The notes beneath the pieces were generated by a model that saw only the letters and a list, made by a program, of their open reading frames with translations, made no database searches and was not told where the DNA came from. Shown one piece after another: positions 49,104 through 56,339 of a stretch of 64,000 bases of DNA. The stretch lies in contig CAYSPG010000005.1 of the NCBI GenBank assembly GCA_964432885.1, forward strand, positions 124,001 to 188,000, in the 5' to 3' direction. A program made the position numbers and the translations under genes. This DNA is from CAYSPG01 sp964432885 (lineage in GTDB: Bacteria > Bacteroidota > Bacteroidia > AKYH767-A > OLB10). Position 1 is the stretch's first letter. Every line of letters begins with the position of its first letter.

Positions 49104-50993
49104 TCACACTGCTCCCTTTACAATATCATCCACCACAGTGGGGTCAAGCAGGGTAGAGGTATCGCCTAAATTGGAGGTATCACCTTCGGCAACTTTGCGT
49201 AATATGCGTCTCATGATTTTTCCTGATCGTGTTTTTGGTAAGCCCCGCACCACTTGTATTTTATCAGGCTTTGCAATGGGGCCAATAAATTTATTTACGG
49301 TAGCCAAAATTTCTTTACGCAGCATTTCAATATCATCATGTTGTTTGGTAGAAATTACGTAGGCATAAATTCCTTGTCCTTTTATATCATGCGGATATCC
49401 AACAACTGCTGATTCCACTATGTCGGCATGTTGATTAATGGCACTCTCAACCTCAGCAGTTCCAATTCTGTGTCCCGAAACATTTATTACATCATCCACA
49501 CGTCCTGTTATACGGTAGTATCCGTCTTCATCGCGCTTGCAGCCATCACCGGTAAAGTACAGGTTGTTATAAGTGGCAAAGTAATTTTGACGGCAGCGTT
49601 CGTGGTCGCCATAGGTAGTTCGTATAATTCCCGGCCACGGAAATTTAATACACAAGTTACCTTCTACACCATTGCCTGTAATTTCATTTCCTTTTTCGTC
49701 AACCAGCATGGGTTGCACTCCCGGCAGTGGCAGAGTGGCAAAGCCGGGTTTAGTTGGAGTAATGCCTGCAAGCGGAGAAATTAATATGCCTCCTGTTTCG
49801 GTTTGCCACCAGGTGTCAACAATAGGGCATTGTTTTTTTCCAATGTTATTGTTATACCAATGCCATGCTTCTTCATTTATAGGTTCGCCCACAGTTCCTA
49901 AAACGCGCAATGAAGAAAGGTTGTTGCTTTTTACATAATCAAGTCCAAATGCTTCAAGCGCGCGTATGGCAGTTGGTGCTGTGTAAAAAATATTTACATT
50001 GTACTTGTCAATTATTTTCCAAAAGCGGCTGGCATCAGGATGCGTTGGCACACCTTCAAACATAAGTGTAGTTGCACCGGCAAGCAATGGTCCGTAAACA
50101 ATATAACTATGGCCAGTTACCCATCCAATGTCGGCCGTGCAAAAATGTATTTCGCCAGGCTGATATTGAAATACATTTATAAACGAGTACCATGCATACA
50201 CCATATATCCGGCAGTTGTGTGTACTACACCTTTAGGTTTACCGGTACTACCTGATGTGTATAAAATAAAAAGCATGTCTTCGGCATCCATTACTTCGGC
50301 ATCACAAATCGTGTTTGCATTTTTTATTTCATCGTGCCACCACACATCACGATCTGGTATCATTTTAATACTGCATTTGGAACGCTCATATACAATTACT
50401 TTTTGTACTGAAGGGCATGTTTCCAATGCCTCATCAACAACTTCTTTTATTGGAATTTCTTTGGGTCCGCGAAAAGCGCCATCGCTGGTAAGCACCATCA
50501 TGCAGTCGCTATCTTGTATGCGACCGGCTAAACTGTTGGCACTAAAGCCGGCAAATACTACTGAGTGAATGGCTCCAATGCGGGCACAGGCCAGCACCGC
50601 AATGGCAAGTTCGGGCACCATGGGCATGTATATGCAAATGCGGTCGCCTTTTTTTGCTCCATTGCGTTTTAGCACATTGGCAAATCGGCAAACTTCTGCA
50701 TGAAGTTCACTGTAAGTAAGCGTGCGATTTTTTTCTTCAGGATTATTAGGTTCCCAAATTATTGCGGTTTGGTTTCCTAAGGTTTGCAAGTGTCGGTCAA
50801 GGCAGTTTTCGGTAATATTTAATTGCGCGCCTTCAAACCATCGTACATCAGGTTGGGTAAAATTCCAGTTTAAAACAGTATCCCATTTTTTTTTCCAGAT
50901 AAAATTATCCGCTATGCCTGCCCAAAATTGTTCGGGATTATTCAGGCTGCTTTTGTATTCGGTTTGATATTGTTCAAAAGATTTTATTTGCAT
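49104..50993 (-). CDS. acs: Acetyl-CoA synthetase
   Basis: 629 residues, normal for the family. AMP-forming adenylation motifs: LYTSGSTGKPKGVVHTTAGY, DTWWQTETGG, YFTGDGCKRDEDGYY and RVDDVINVSGHRIGTAEVES. The C-terminal KTRSGKIMRRILRKVAEGD carries the catalytic Lys that is switched off by acetylation in other bacteria. The N-terminus (SFEQYQTEYKSSLNNPEQFW) is typical of Acs rather than propionyl or longer-chain ligases. It makes acetyl-CoA from acetate, ATP and CoA in the cytoplasm, allowing acetate use. It stands alone in a minus-strand unit. Confidence 0.96.
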   Translation of the reverse strand: MQIKSFEQYQTEYKSSLNNPEQFWAGIADNFIWKKKWDTVLNWNFTQPDVRWFEGAQLNITENCLDRHLQTLGNQTAIIWEPNNPEEKNRTLTYSELHAEVCRFANVLKRNGAKKGDRICIYMPMVPELAIAVLACARIGAIHSVVFAGFSANSLAGRIQDSDCMMVLTSDGAFRGPKEIPIKEVVDEALETCPSVQKVIVYERSKCSIKMIPDRDVWWHDEIKNANTICDAEVMDAEDMLFILYTSGSTGKPKGVVHTTAGYMVYAWYSFINVFQYQPGEIHFCTADIGWVTGHSYIVYGPLLAGATTLMFEGVPTHPDASRFWKIIDKYNVNIFYTAPTAIRALEAFGLDYVKSNNLSSLRVLGTVGEPINEEAWHWYNNNIGKKQCPIVDTWWQTETGGILISPLAGITPTKPGFATLPLPGVQPMLVDEKGNEITGNGVEGNLCIKFPWPGIIRTTYGDHERCRQNYFATYNNLYFTGDGCKRDEDGYYRITGRVDDVINVSGHRIGTAEVESAINQHADIVESAVVGYPHDIKGQGIYAYVISTKQHDDIEMLRKEILATVNKFIGPIAKPDKIQVVRGLPKTRSGKIMRRILRKVAEGDTSNLGDTSTLLDPTVVDDIVKGAV

Positions 50994-51185
50994 GATGAAC
51001 TAAGTGGTTTGATGTTTACAGTTTACAGTTTGTTGAGCGATGCAAAATTCCTTTTTTTAACGAGGTAAAGTTTGATGGGGTGCCATGCATAGTTGACTAT
51101 TCACCACTCACCACTCATCATTCACCTCAGCATTTTGTTTTGCAAATATTAAAATTAATTTTGACTACATGATAGCATACTGAAT

Positions 51186-52127
51186 ATGCAGACTCAAACT
51201 CAATCCTTGTTTTGGAGTGTAATAATTAATCCGGTTTCCGGTAAGGGCATCGCTCGCGATAACTGGAATGTTTTATCATCATTGATTGCGCAGCATGGCA
51301 TTCACTTTACCCATTGTTTTACTGAGTATAAAGGACACATCAAAAACATAATTGCCACCGAGTCAGAAAAGGGAAACACACACTTTTTAATTCTTGGTGG
51401 CGATGGTAGCCTAAGCGAAGCAGCAAATGCAGTGATGAATTTAAATTTGGCTTTGCGCGAAAAAATAGTGCTTGGTTTAATTCCAATAGGTTCGGGCAAC
51501 GACTGGTGTCGCACGCATTCCATATCCCGCAACTATAAGTTGGCAATACAACAATTTGCAAGCGGACAAATTATAAAGCATGATGTTGGCTATGTATTAT
51601 TAGATAATCAATCAAACAAACACTATTTTATAAACATAGCCGGTTCAGGTTACAATGCTCATGTGGTAAAAAAAGTCAATGAACAGTACCCAATCAAAAA
51701 GCCGGGAAAAATTATATACTTGTTATCATTGTTAAAGTATTTAGCTGCTTATAAATGCAGGAATGCCTGCATTAAAACGGAAAATACCGTTATAAACGAA
51801 AAAATATTTTCGGTTTGCTTTGCTGTATGCAAATACAATGGAGGAGGCATGATGCAAGCACCACAGGCTATATTTAACGATGGCCTGCTAACGGTAAACA
51901 TTATAAAATCAAAACCCAAGTGGGAAATAATCAGGAATTTGCCCCGCCTTAAAGACGGTAGTTTTATTAAAAACAAATATGTAGTAACCGATAATGCAAT
52001 ACATATCAGGATTGATGGCCCAAGTCAGTTTATTGAAGCCGATGGCGAAAACATAGGATTTGCTCCTGCACACATTTCAATAATAAAAGAAGCAATACAG
52101 GTGGTGCTTCCTAAAAACCAGGAATAA
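51186..52127 (+). CDS. Diacylglycerol-kinase-family lipid kinase
   Basis: 313 residues. DAGK_cat motifs: INPVSGKGIARDNWN (residue 17 on), LGGDGSLSEAANAV (nucleotide loop, about 75-88) and LIPIGSGNDWCRTHSI (about 98-113). The C-terminal half has the beta-sandwich end EADGENIGFAPAHISI. Bacterial members phosphorylate diacylglycerol, ceramide or related lipids, or make NADP-like products in distant relatives. Bacteroidota make sphingolipids, so a sphingoid substrate is conceivable, but the sequence does not decide. Cytoplasmic face of the membrane. Confidence 0.92.
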   Translation: MQTQTQSLFWSVIINPVSGKGIARDNWNVLSSLIAQHGIHFTHCFTEYKGHIKNIIATESEKGNTHFLILGGDGSLSEAANAVMNLNLALREKIVLGLIPIGSGNDWCRTHSISRNYKLAIQQFASGQIIKHDVGYVLLDNQSNKHYFINIAGSGYNAHVVKKVNEQYPIKKPGKIIYLLSLLKYLAAYKCRNACIKTENTVINEKIFSVCFAVCKYNGGGMMQAPQAIFNDGLLTVNIIKSKPKWEIIRNLPRLKDGSFIKNKYVVTDNAIHIRIDGPSQFIEADGENIGFAPAHISIIKEAIQVVLPKNQE

Positions 52128-52145
52128 AAAATTTTCACCAATCTA

Positions 52146-52175
52146 CTTGCATTTATTAAAAGCCGATGTATATTT
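52146..52175 (+). promoter_or_regulatory. Probable promoter of the histone-like gene
   Basis: TTG at 52146-52148 and TATATTTA at 52168-52175 (seven of eight bases of TAnnTTTG) with a 19-bp spacer; the ATG at 52221 lies 45 bases beyond. Confidence 0.4.
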
Positions 52176-52220
52176 ACACCGCAATTCATAAAAGTCAAAC
52201 AAAAAAACTTTGTTTTACCA

Positions 52221-52751
52221 ATGGCAAAATCGTCAAAAAAGAAAAAACCAGCTGTAAAAAAGAAGGCAGCACCTAAAAAGAAAGTTGTAAAAAAAGCCGC
52301 TAAAAAGAAAGCAGCACCTAAAAAGAAAGTTGCCAAAAAAAAGGCAGCACCTAAAAAGAAAGCAACAACTAAAAAGAAAGCTGTTGCAAAAAAGAAAGTC
52401 GCCCCAAAGAAAAAAGTAGTAGCTAAAAAGCCAGCATCAAAGCCTAAAGCCAAACCTGCACCAAAAGCAAAATCGGCTCCCAAGCCCAAAGCTGTAAAGG
52501 TGGAAAGCAATGATGACTTTCCATGGAAAAACACCGGAGCAAGCACAACGGCTGCTACGGCTGCATCATCTGACTTTACATGGAAACCCGATGCTGATGA
52601 TGCCGATAACTTTTCTTCCGATGCAGATATGAATGATGATGAAAAAATGGATATGAAAGACGAAATGGTTGACGATGATAACATGACCTTTGATGACGAC
52701 ATGTTTAGCACCGGTTCCGACACAGATGATGACGATGACGATGACTTATAA
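52221..52751 (+). CDS. Histone-H1-like basic protein with acidic C-terminal tail
   Basis: 176 residues. Residues 1 to about 95 are almost only Lys, Ala, Pro and Val, in units such as KKKAAPKKKV and AKKPASKPKAKP, like eukaryotic H1 tails and bacterial Hc1/AlgP-type proteins. Residues about 100-140 hold two similar words, FPWKNTG and FTWKPDADD. Residues about 130-176 are strongly acidic and end in a run of seven Asp and a Leu. Known H1-like proteins coat DNA; here the acidic tail could fold back and regulate that, or bind a partner. Its own promoter and a strong terminator make it a single-gene unit. Confidence 0.88.
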   Translation: MAKSSKKKKPAVKKKAAPKKKVVKKAAKKKAAPKKKVAKKKAAPKKKATTKKKAVAKKKVAPKKKVVAKKPASKPKAKPAPKAKSAPKPKAVKVESNDDFPWKNTGASTTAATAASSDFTWKPDADDADNFSSDADMNDDEKMDMKDEMVDDDNMTFDDDMFSTGSDTDDDDDDDL

Positions 52752-52776
52752 TATAACTTAAACTAACCAAAGCAAT

Positions 52777-52808
52777 AAAAAGCTGTTTCGCAAGAGACGG
52801 CTTTTTTT
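52777..52808 (+). terminator. Rho-independent terminator
   Basis: AAAAAGC-TGTTTC-gcaa-GAGACG-GCTTTTT forms a 13-bp stem with two G-U pairs and a GCAA tetraloop, followed by more T. It ends the histone-like gene and, because the stem is flanked by A and T runs, may also serve the convergent LEA-like gene. Confidence 0.85.
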
Positions 52809-52816
52809 AATTTTAG

Positions 52817-53257
52817 CTATTCCGGAAAACTAAACCGGTACTTTTTTCTTATCAGCGATTTTCGTACCACCAACACACCCCTTACCTTAACATCGCTTCT
52901 GTCATTTTTTAATATAGATTGAATACCTGAAAGTGCTAACCTGGGTAACATACTAACTTTAGGTTCAACCGTAATTGGTACGCTGGTAAGGGTACCTGCC
53001 AATATCCTTTGTTTATTATCTATTCCAATGGTTGAAGTCACACTATCATCCATAAACGTATCCAGCCTCATATTTTGTAAGACAACACTAAAATTGTTGG
53101 GATTTTGTATCAAAACATCAAATTTTACCCTTATGCCCGAAGATTTATCATCAAGCTTAATATTCTTTATTCCAGTAATTATCGGTTGCTTAATACTAAC
53201 ACAGCTACAGAGTGAAAATGCAACAAAAACACTTAAAATTTTTTGATTTTTAAACAT
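52817..53257 (-). CDS. LEA-type-2-like lipoprotein
   Basis: 146 residues from the ATG at 53257, five codons after a less likely start. The signal segment ends in a lipobox (SLCSC). The mature part has the alternating strands of the LEA_2/WHy fold: GIRVKFDVLIQNPNNFSVVL, then RILAGTLTSVPITVEPKVSM. The NPNNF word is the family hallmark. These proteins are thought to stabilise membranes or proteins under stress. A -7 element three bases upstream of the ATG suggests a leaderless mRNA. Anchored to the outer membrane by analogy. Confidence 0.85.
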   Translation of the reverse strand: MFKNQKILSVFVAFSLCSCVSIKQPIITGIKNIKLDDKSSGIRVKFDVLIQNPNNFSVVLQNMRLDTFMDDSVTSTIGIDNKQRILAGTLTSVPITVEPKVSMLPRLALSGIQSILKNDRSDVKVRGVLVVRKSLIRKKYRFSFPE

Positions 53258-53260
53258 GTC

Positions 53261-53268
53261 CAAAAGTA
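53261..53268 (-). promoter_or_regulatory. -7 promoter element of the LEA-like gene
   Basis: TACTTTTG on the minus strand, matching TAnnTTTG, only three bases before the ATG at 53257. This would place transcription start at the codon itself, or the true start is farther downstream. Confidence 0.35.
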
Positions 53269-53374
53269 GCAAATAGGCTTAAATGTAAGATTTGTGAATT
53301 TTTTGGCAAGATTGTTGGTTATAAAAGCATAACCGCAAATAATCAAATGCCCTTAACCAAAAAAATCCAATCAA

Positions 53375-54241
53375 ATGAGGCAATTAAAAATTACACACAG
53401 CATTACCAACCGCAGTAGTTCCAGTGTTGACATTTACTTAAGCGAAATAGCCCGCGAGGAAATACTAACACATCAGGAAGAAGAACAACTGGCTCGTCAA
53501 ATTAGAATGGGAAACGCTTCGGCAATGCAAAAACTTATTAAATCTAACCTTCGATTTGTAGTAAGTGTAGCCAAGCAGTACCAAAATCAAGGACTAAGTT
53601 TGCCCGATTTAATTAATGAAGGCAACATTGGGTTGATAAAAGCAGCTCAAAAGTTTGACGAAACCAAAGGATTTAAGTTCATCTCATACGCAGTGTGGTG
53701 GATAAGGCAAACCATAATGCTGGCGCTGGTAGATAAAGTGCGCATGGTGCGCATACCCTTTAATCAGGTAAATATGCTTACGCGAATAAAAAAAGCACAG
53801 CAGGCATTTGAACAGCATAACGGGCGCGAGGCACATCCCAATGAATTGGCTGAATCCTTAGGTGTTTCATTATCCATAATAAAAGAAACTCTTCAGCTTA
53901 ACTCATACCCACTATCGCTTGATACACCTATTGATAACGAAGAAGGTTCAACATCACTGCACGAAGTGTTTGAAGACAAAGAAGTGCTGCCGGCCGATTC
54001 GCAACTAACACAGGAATCAGTAAGACATGATGTAAAACAAACCCTTGGTACACTTAAACCCCGCGAGCGCGAAATACTGAAAATGTATTTCGGCATTGAG
54101 CATGAGGATAACTATTCAGTTGAGCAAATTGCCGACCGTCTTGAACTTACCCGCGAACGAGTGAGGCAGTTAAAAGAAAAAGCCATTAAAAAACTTAAAA
54201 TAGGTTCGCGCTGCAAAACATTGCAAATGCACCTCTGTTGA
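53375..54241 (+). CDS. RpoD-like sigma-70 factor, divergent (group 1/2 type)
   Basis: 288 residues, the length of Bacteroidota primary sigma factors. The start MRQLKITHSITNRSSSSVDI, region 2 (LRFVVSVAKQYQNQGLSLPD, GFKFISYAVWWIRQ) and region 4.2 (SVEQIADRLELTRERVRQLK) are typical. Where the usual primary factor reads QSILQALAEQSRIVRLPLNK, this one reads QTIMLALVDKVRMVRIPFNQ, and region 3 and the C-terminus (RCKTLQMHLC) also differ. The pattern suggests a paralogue that uses promoters similar to, but not the same as, those of the housekeeping factor. It could be the sole primary factor; that cannot be judged here. A strong terminator follows. Confidence 0.9.
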   Translation: MRQLKITHSITNRSSSSVDIYLSEIAREEILTHQEEEQLARQIRMGNASAMQKLIKSNLRFVVSVAKQYQNQGLSLPDLINEGNIGLIKAAQKFDETKGFKFISYAVWWIRQTIMLALVDKVRMVRIPFNQVNMLTRIKKAQQAFEQHNGREAHPNELAESLGVSLSIIKETLQLNSYPLSLDTPIDNEEGSTSLHEVFEDKEVLPADSQLTQESVRHDVKQTLGTLKPREREILKMYFGIEHEDNYSVEQIADRLELTRERVRQLKEKAIKKLKIGSRCKTLQMHLC

Positions 54242-54276
54242 AACTTTTCTCTAGCTTTGGTTTTAGGTTTTATTTT

Positions 54277-54307
54277 AGTTCGCAGTGTGGTTGCTGCGAA
54301 CTTTTTT
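54277..54307 (+). terminator. Rho-independent terminator of the sigma gene
   Basis: AGTTCGCAG (54277-54285) and CTGCGAACT (54294-54302) are perfect complements with an 8-base loop and a following T-run. It ends the sigma factor transcript; no A-run precedes the stem, so it is unlikely to work on the other strand. Confidence 0.88.
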
Positions 54308-55343
54308 ATTTCATGCTTCCCAACTCATTAAAAACAATACTTGAAATACCACTTAATACCTCCGGTAGTTTTTTAATATCCTTTCCTTTTGACATTACAG
54401 TAATCACATATGGTGTGTTACCGTAAAACACTATTCCTGTTTCATGTAGTTGATGAAGCGTTTTATTTCCATGCTCACCAAACTTATGTGCAACCTTAAT
54501 GTTAGGTGGAATTGCTTTGGTAATTCCTTCGGTATAATCACTTTCTGCAAGCAAATCAAGTGCAAATTGTGAGTTTTCAGGTGTTAAATAACTACTGTTA
54601 TACAGTATCCTGAAAAAACGTGAGTATTCACTTGCGGTAATAACAAATGCAGGGTCGTGTATATTGGGCTTGTTAAGTCCCAAATCAGTAAACAGTTTTT
54701 CAAATGCCCCTACATCCATATTTTCATTCAGCAACAAGGTAGCATTGTTGTCAGAATATACGGTAGCATACCTAAGTAGTTCCTTTACAGTATATTTTTC
54801 ACCATAAACAATTTGGTGCGATGTAAACGTTTGGCTTGGAACTTTTACCCCCGGTCTGATAAATGGAATTTCTTTGGTGAGCCACGATTTATTTTGTTCT
54901 GATAATTTTAAATAAGTAATCAACAACGGAACTTTTATTAGGCTGCCAGGTGAAAATGTTTTGTGTGGATTAATATTAAGCCACTCTCCTGTTGTTTGAA
55001 TCCGAAGATAAACAGAAGCATCAGTAATAGTACCATTTGTTGATAATTCATTAAGTTTAGTTTCAATTTTACTTTTCAGTCCTGCAAGGTTTTCTGATTC
55101 GCTTGGAATATCAACCATAAGCACGGGATGTGTAAGAGAAAAACCATCAAGGTTTATATACTTTAGTTTTTGAGTTGAATTTGTTGGTGTGGCTGCATTT
55201 TGAACCATCGGAATGGCCTGTGGCATATTTAGTTTTGAGTAATAATAATATGCCACCGACAAAATCATAGAGAACGGTACAACAACTATTGCAGGCATTT
55301 TTTTTAACAAAAAGAGTTTAAGAATTGAGATAAACTTAATCAT
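54306..55343 (-). CDS. Serine hydrolase of the class A beta-lactamase fold
   Basis: 345 residues with a long N-terminal membrane anchor (FLLKKMPAIVVVPFSMILSV). The active-site motifs are SPGSLIKVPLL (SxxK, near residue 131), YSDNNA (SDN, near 190) and HKFGEHG (KFG in place of KTG). A Glu equivalent to Glu166 of class A enzymes is not obvious. The layout fits the penicillin-binding/beta-lactamase superfamily, close to DD-peptidases. Without the general base it may be a peptidase or binding protein rather than a beta-lactamase. Membrane-anchored, facing the periplasm. Convergent with the sigma gene. Confidence 0.82.
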   Translation of the reverse strand: MIKFISILKLFLLKKMPAIVVVPFSMILSVAYYYYSKLNMPQAIPMVQNAATPTNSTQKLKYINLDGFSLTHPVLMVDIPSESENLAGLKSKIETKLNELSTNGTITDASVYLRIQTTGEWLNINPHKTFSPGSLIKVPLLITYLKLSEQNKSWLTKEIPFIRPGVKVPSQTFTSHQIVYGEKYTVKELLRYATVYSDNNATLLLNENMDVGAFEKLFTDLGLNKPNIHDPAFVITASEYSRFFRILYNSSYLTPENSQFALDLLAESDYTEGITKAIPPNIKVAHKFGEHGNKTLHQLHETGIVFYGNTPYVITVMSKGKDIKKLPEVLSGISSIVFNELGSMK

Positions 55344-55553
55344 AAGAGGATGGTTTTTCTAATTGATTTCAAAGGCAGGCAGCGAATAAATAAAGTATCT
55401 TATATCCTAATTTTGATGTGGTTAAAAATTACATTTATTTTATCTTTATTTCATGTATTATCTGAATTTATTCGCATTTATTTGTGGGTGAACAATCAAT
55501 ATTATTGGGTAAACGTCAAATAACTGATGGCGAAAATATAAAACATAATTAAA

Positions 55554-56339
55554 ATGAATAATGAAGTTTTAATCAGCGCGTTTTCTGAAACGGCTCAGTT
55601 ACTTAAGCCAACCAATATTAATTTTTCAAACTCTACTAAGCAAAAACAACCATCAATGAACACACTTTTAATTGATGCCGATTTTAATTTATTTAACAAG
55701 GTAGGCGAAAAATTGTCGAAGACCGGCATTTCGTTAACGCACGTTTTTAACACAAACGAAGCTTTGGAAGAAATTAAAAAACAACATCCCGATTGCATTA
55801 TTTATCACCCGTTAACATTAGATGCACATGCATTTGACTTTGTGAAACAAACAGGCAGATTAAACTACACGGGCGGGCTTATTGTAGTATCCTTAAACCG
55901 AAATGTTGAACAACAAATAAGAGCACTTAATGAAGGTGCTGATGCCTTTTTGCCTTTACCTGTTGATACCAACGAATTAACAGCGCGAATTAAATCTCTA
56001 AGCAGGTATAATACTTCTCCTGAAAAAAGTTATGTTGTATACAACGAGTTGAAGTTGGATAAGCCCGAACGCAGGTTTTATATAAATGACGAATTGATTT
56101 TTTTAACACAAACCGAGTTTGATATATTGTTATACCTGATTGACCATAAAGGTAAAATAGTTACGCGGGATGAACTTATCATAAATTGCTGGAATGAAAA
56201 ACATCACATTGAACGTTACAAAACAGCTTTGTATAGTCATATAAAAAACGTAAAGAAAAAAATTTATGATGTTCTTGAAAAAGAATACATACAAACCGTT
56301 TACGGTGTTGGGTATGGAATTAGGGACAATGGAAGTTAA
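55554..56339 (+). CDS. OmpR-type response regulator with degenerate receiver
   Basis: 261 residues from the ATG at 55554, with another in-frame ATG at 55656 (MNTLLIDADF) that would drop a 34-residue low-complexity lead. The receiver (about 35-150) keeps the acidic pair (LIDAD), but the phospho-acceptor position in DCIIYHPLTLD is His85 instead of Asp, and the conserved Lys is Leu135 (FLPLPVD). The effector (about 160-258) is an intact winged helix: FLTQTEFDILLYLIDHKGK and YKTALYSHIKNVKKKIYDVL. It should bind DNA without phosphorylation. No kinase is nearby; the convergent TonB receptor gene overlaps its stop by four bases. Confidence 0.87.
   Translation: MNNEVLISAFSETAQLLKPTNINFSNSTKQKQPSMNTLLIDADFNLFNKVGEKLSKTGISLTHVFNTNEALEEIKKQHPDCIIYHPLTLDAHAFDFVKQTGRLNYTGGLIVVSLNRNVEQQIRALNEGADAFLPLPVDTNELTARIKSLSRYNTSPEKSYVVYNELKLDKPERRFYINDELIFLTQTEFDILLYLIDHKGKIVTRDELIINCWNEKHHIERYKTALYSHIKNVKKKIYDVLEKEYIQTVYGVGYGIRDNGS

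Noticed and set aside
52025..52723. 232-codon minus-strand Phe/Ala-rich frame
   Set aside because: Mirror of the Lys-rich histone-like gene.
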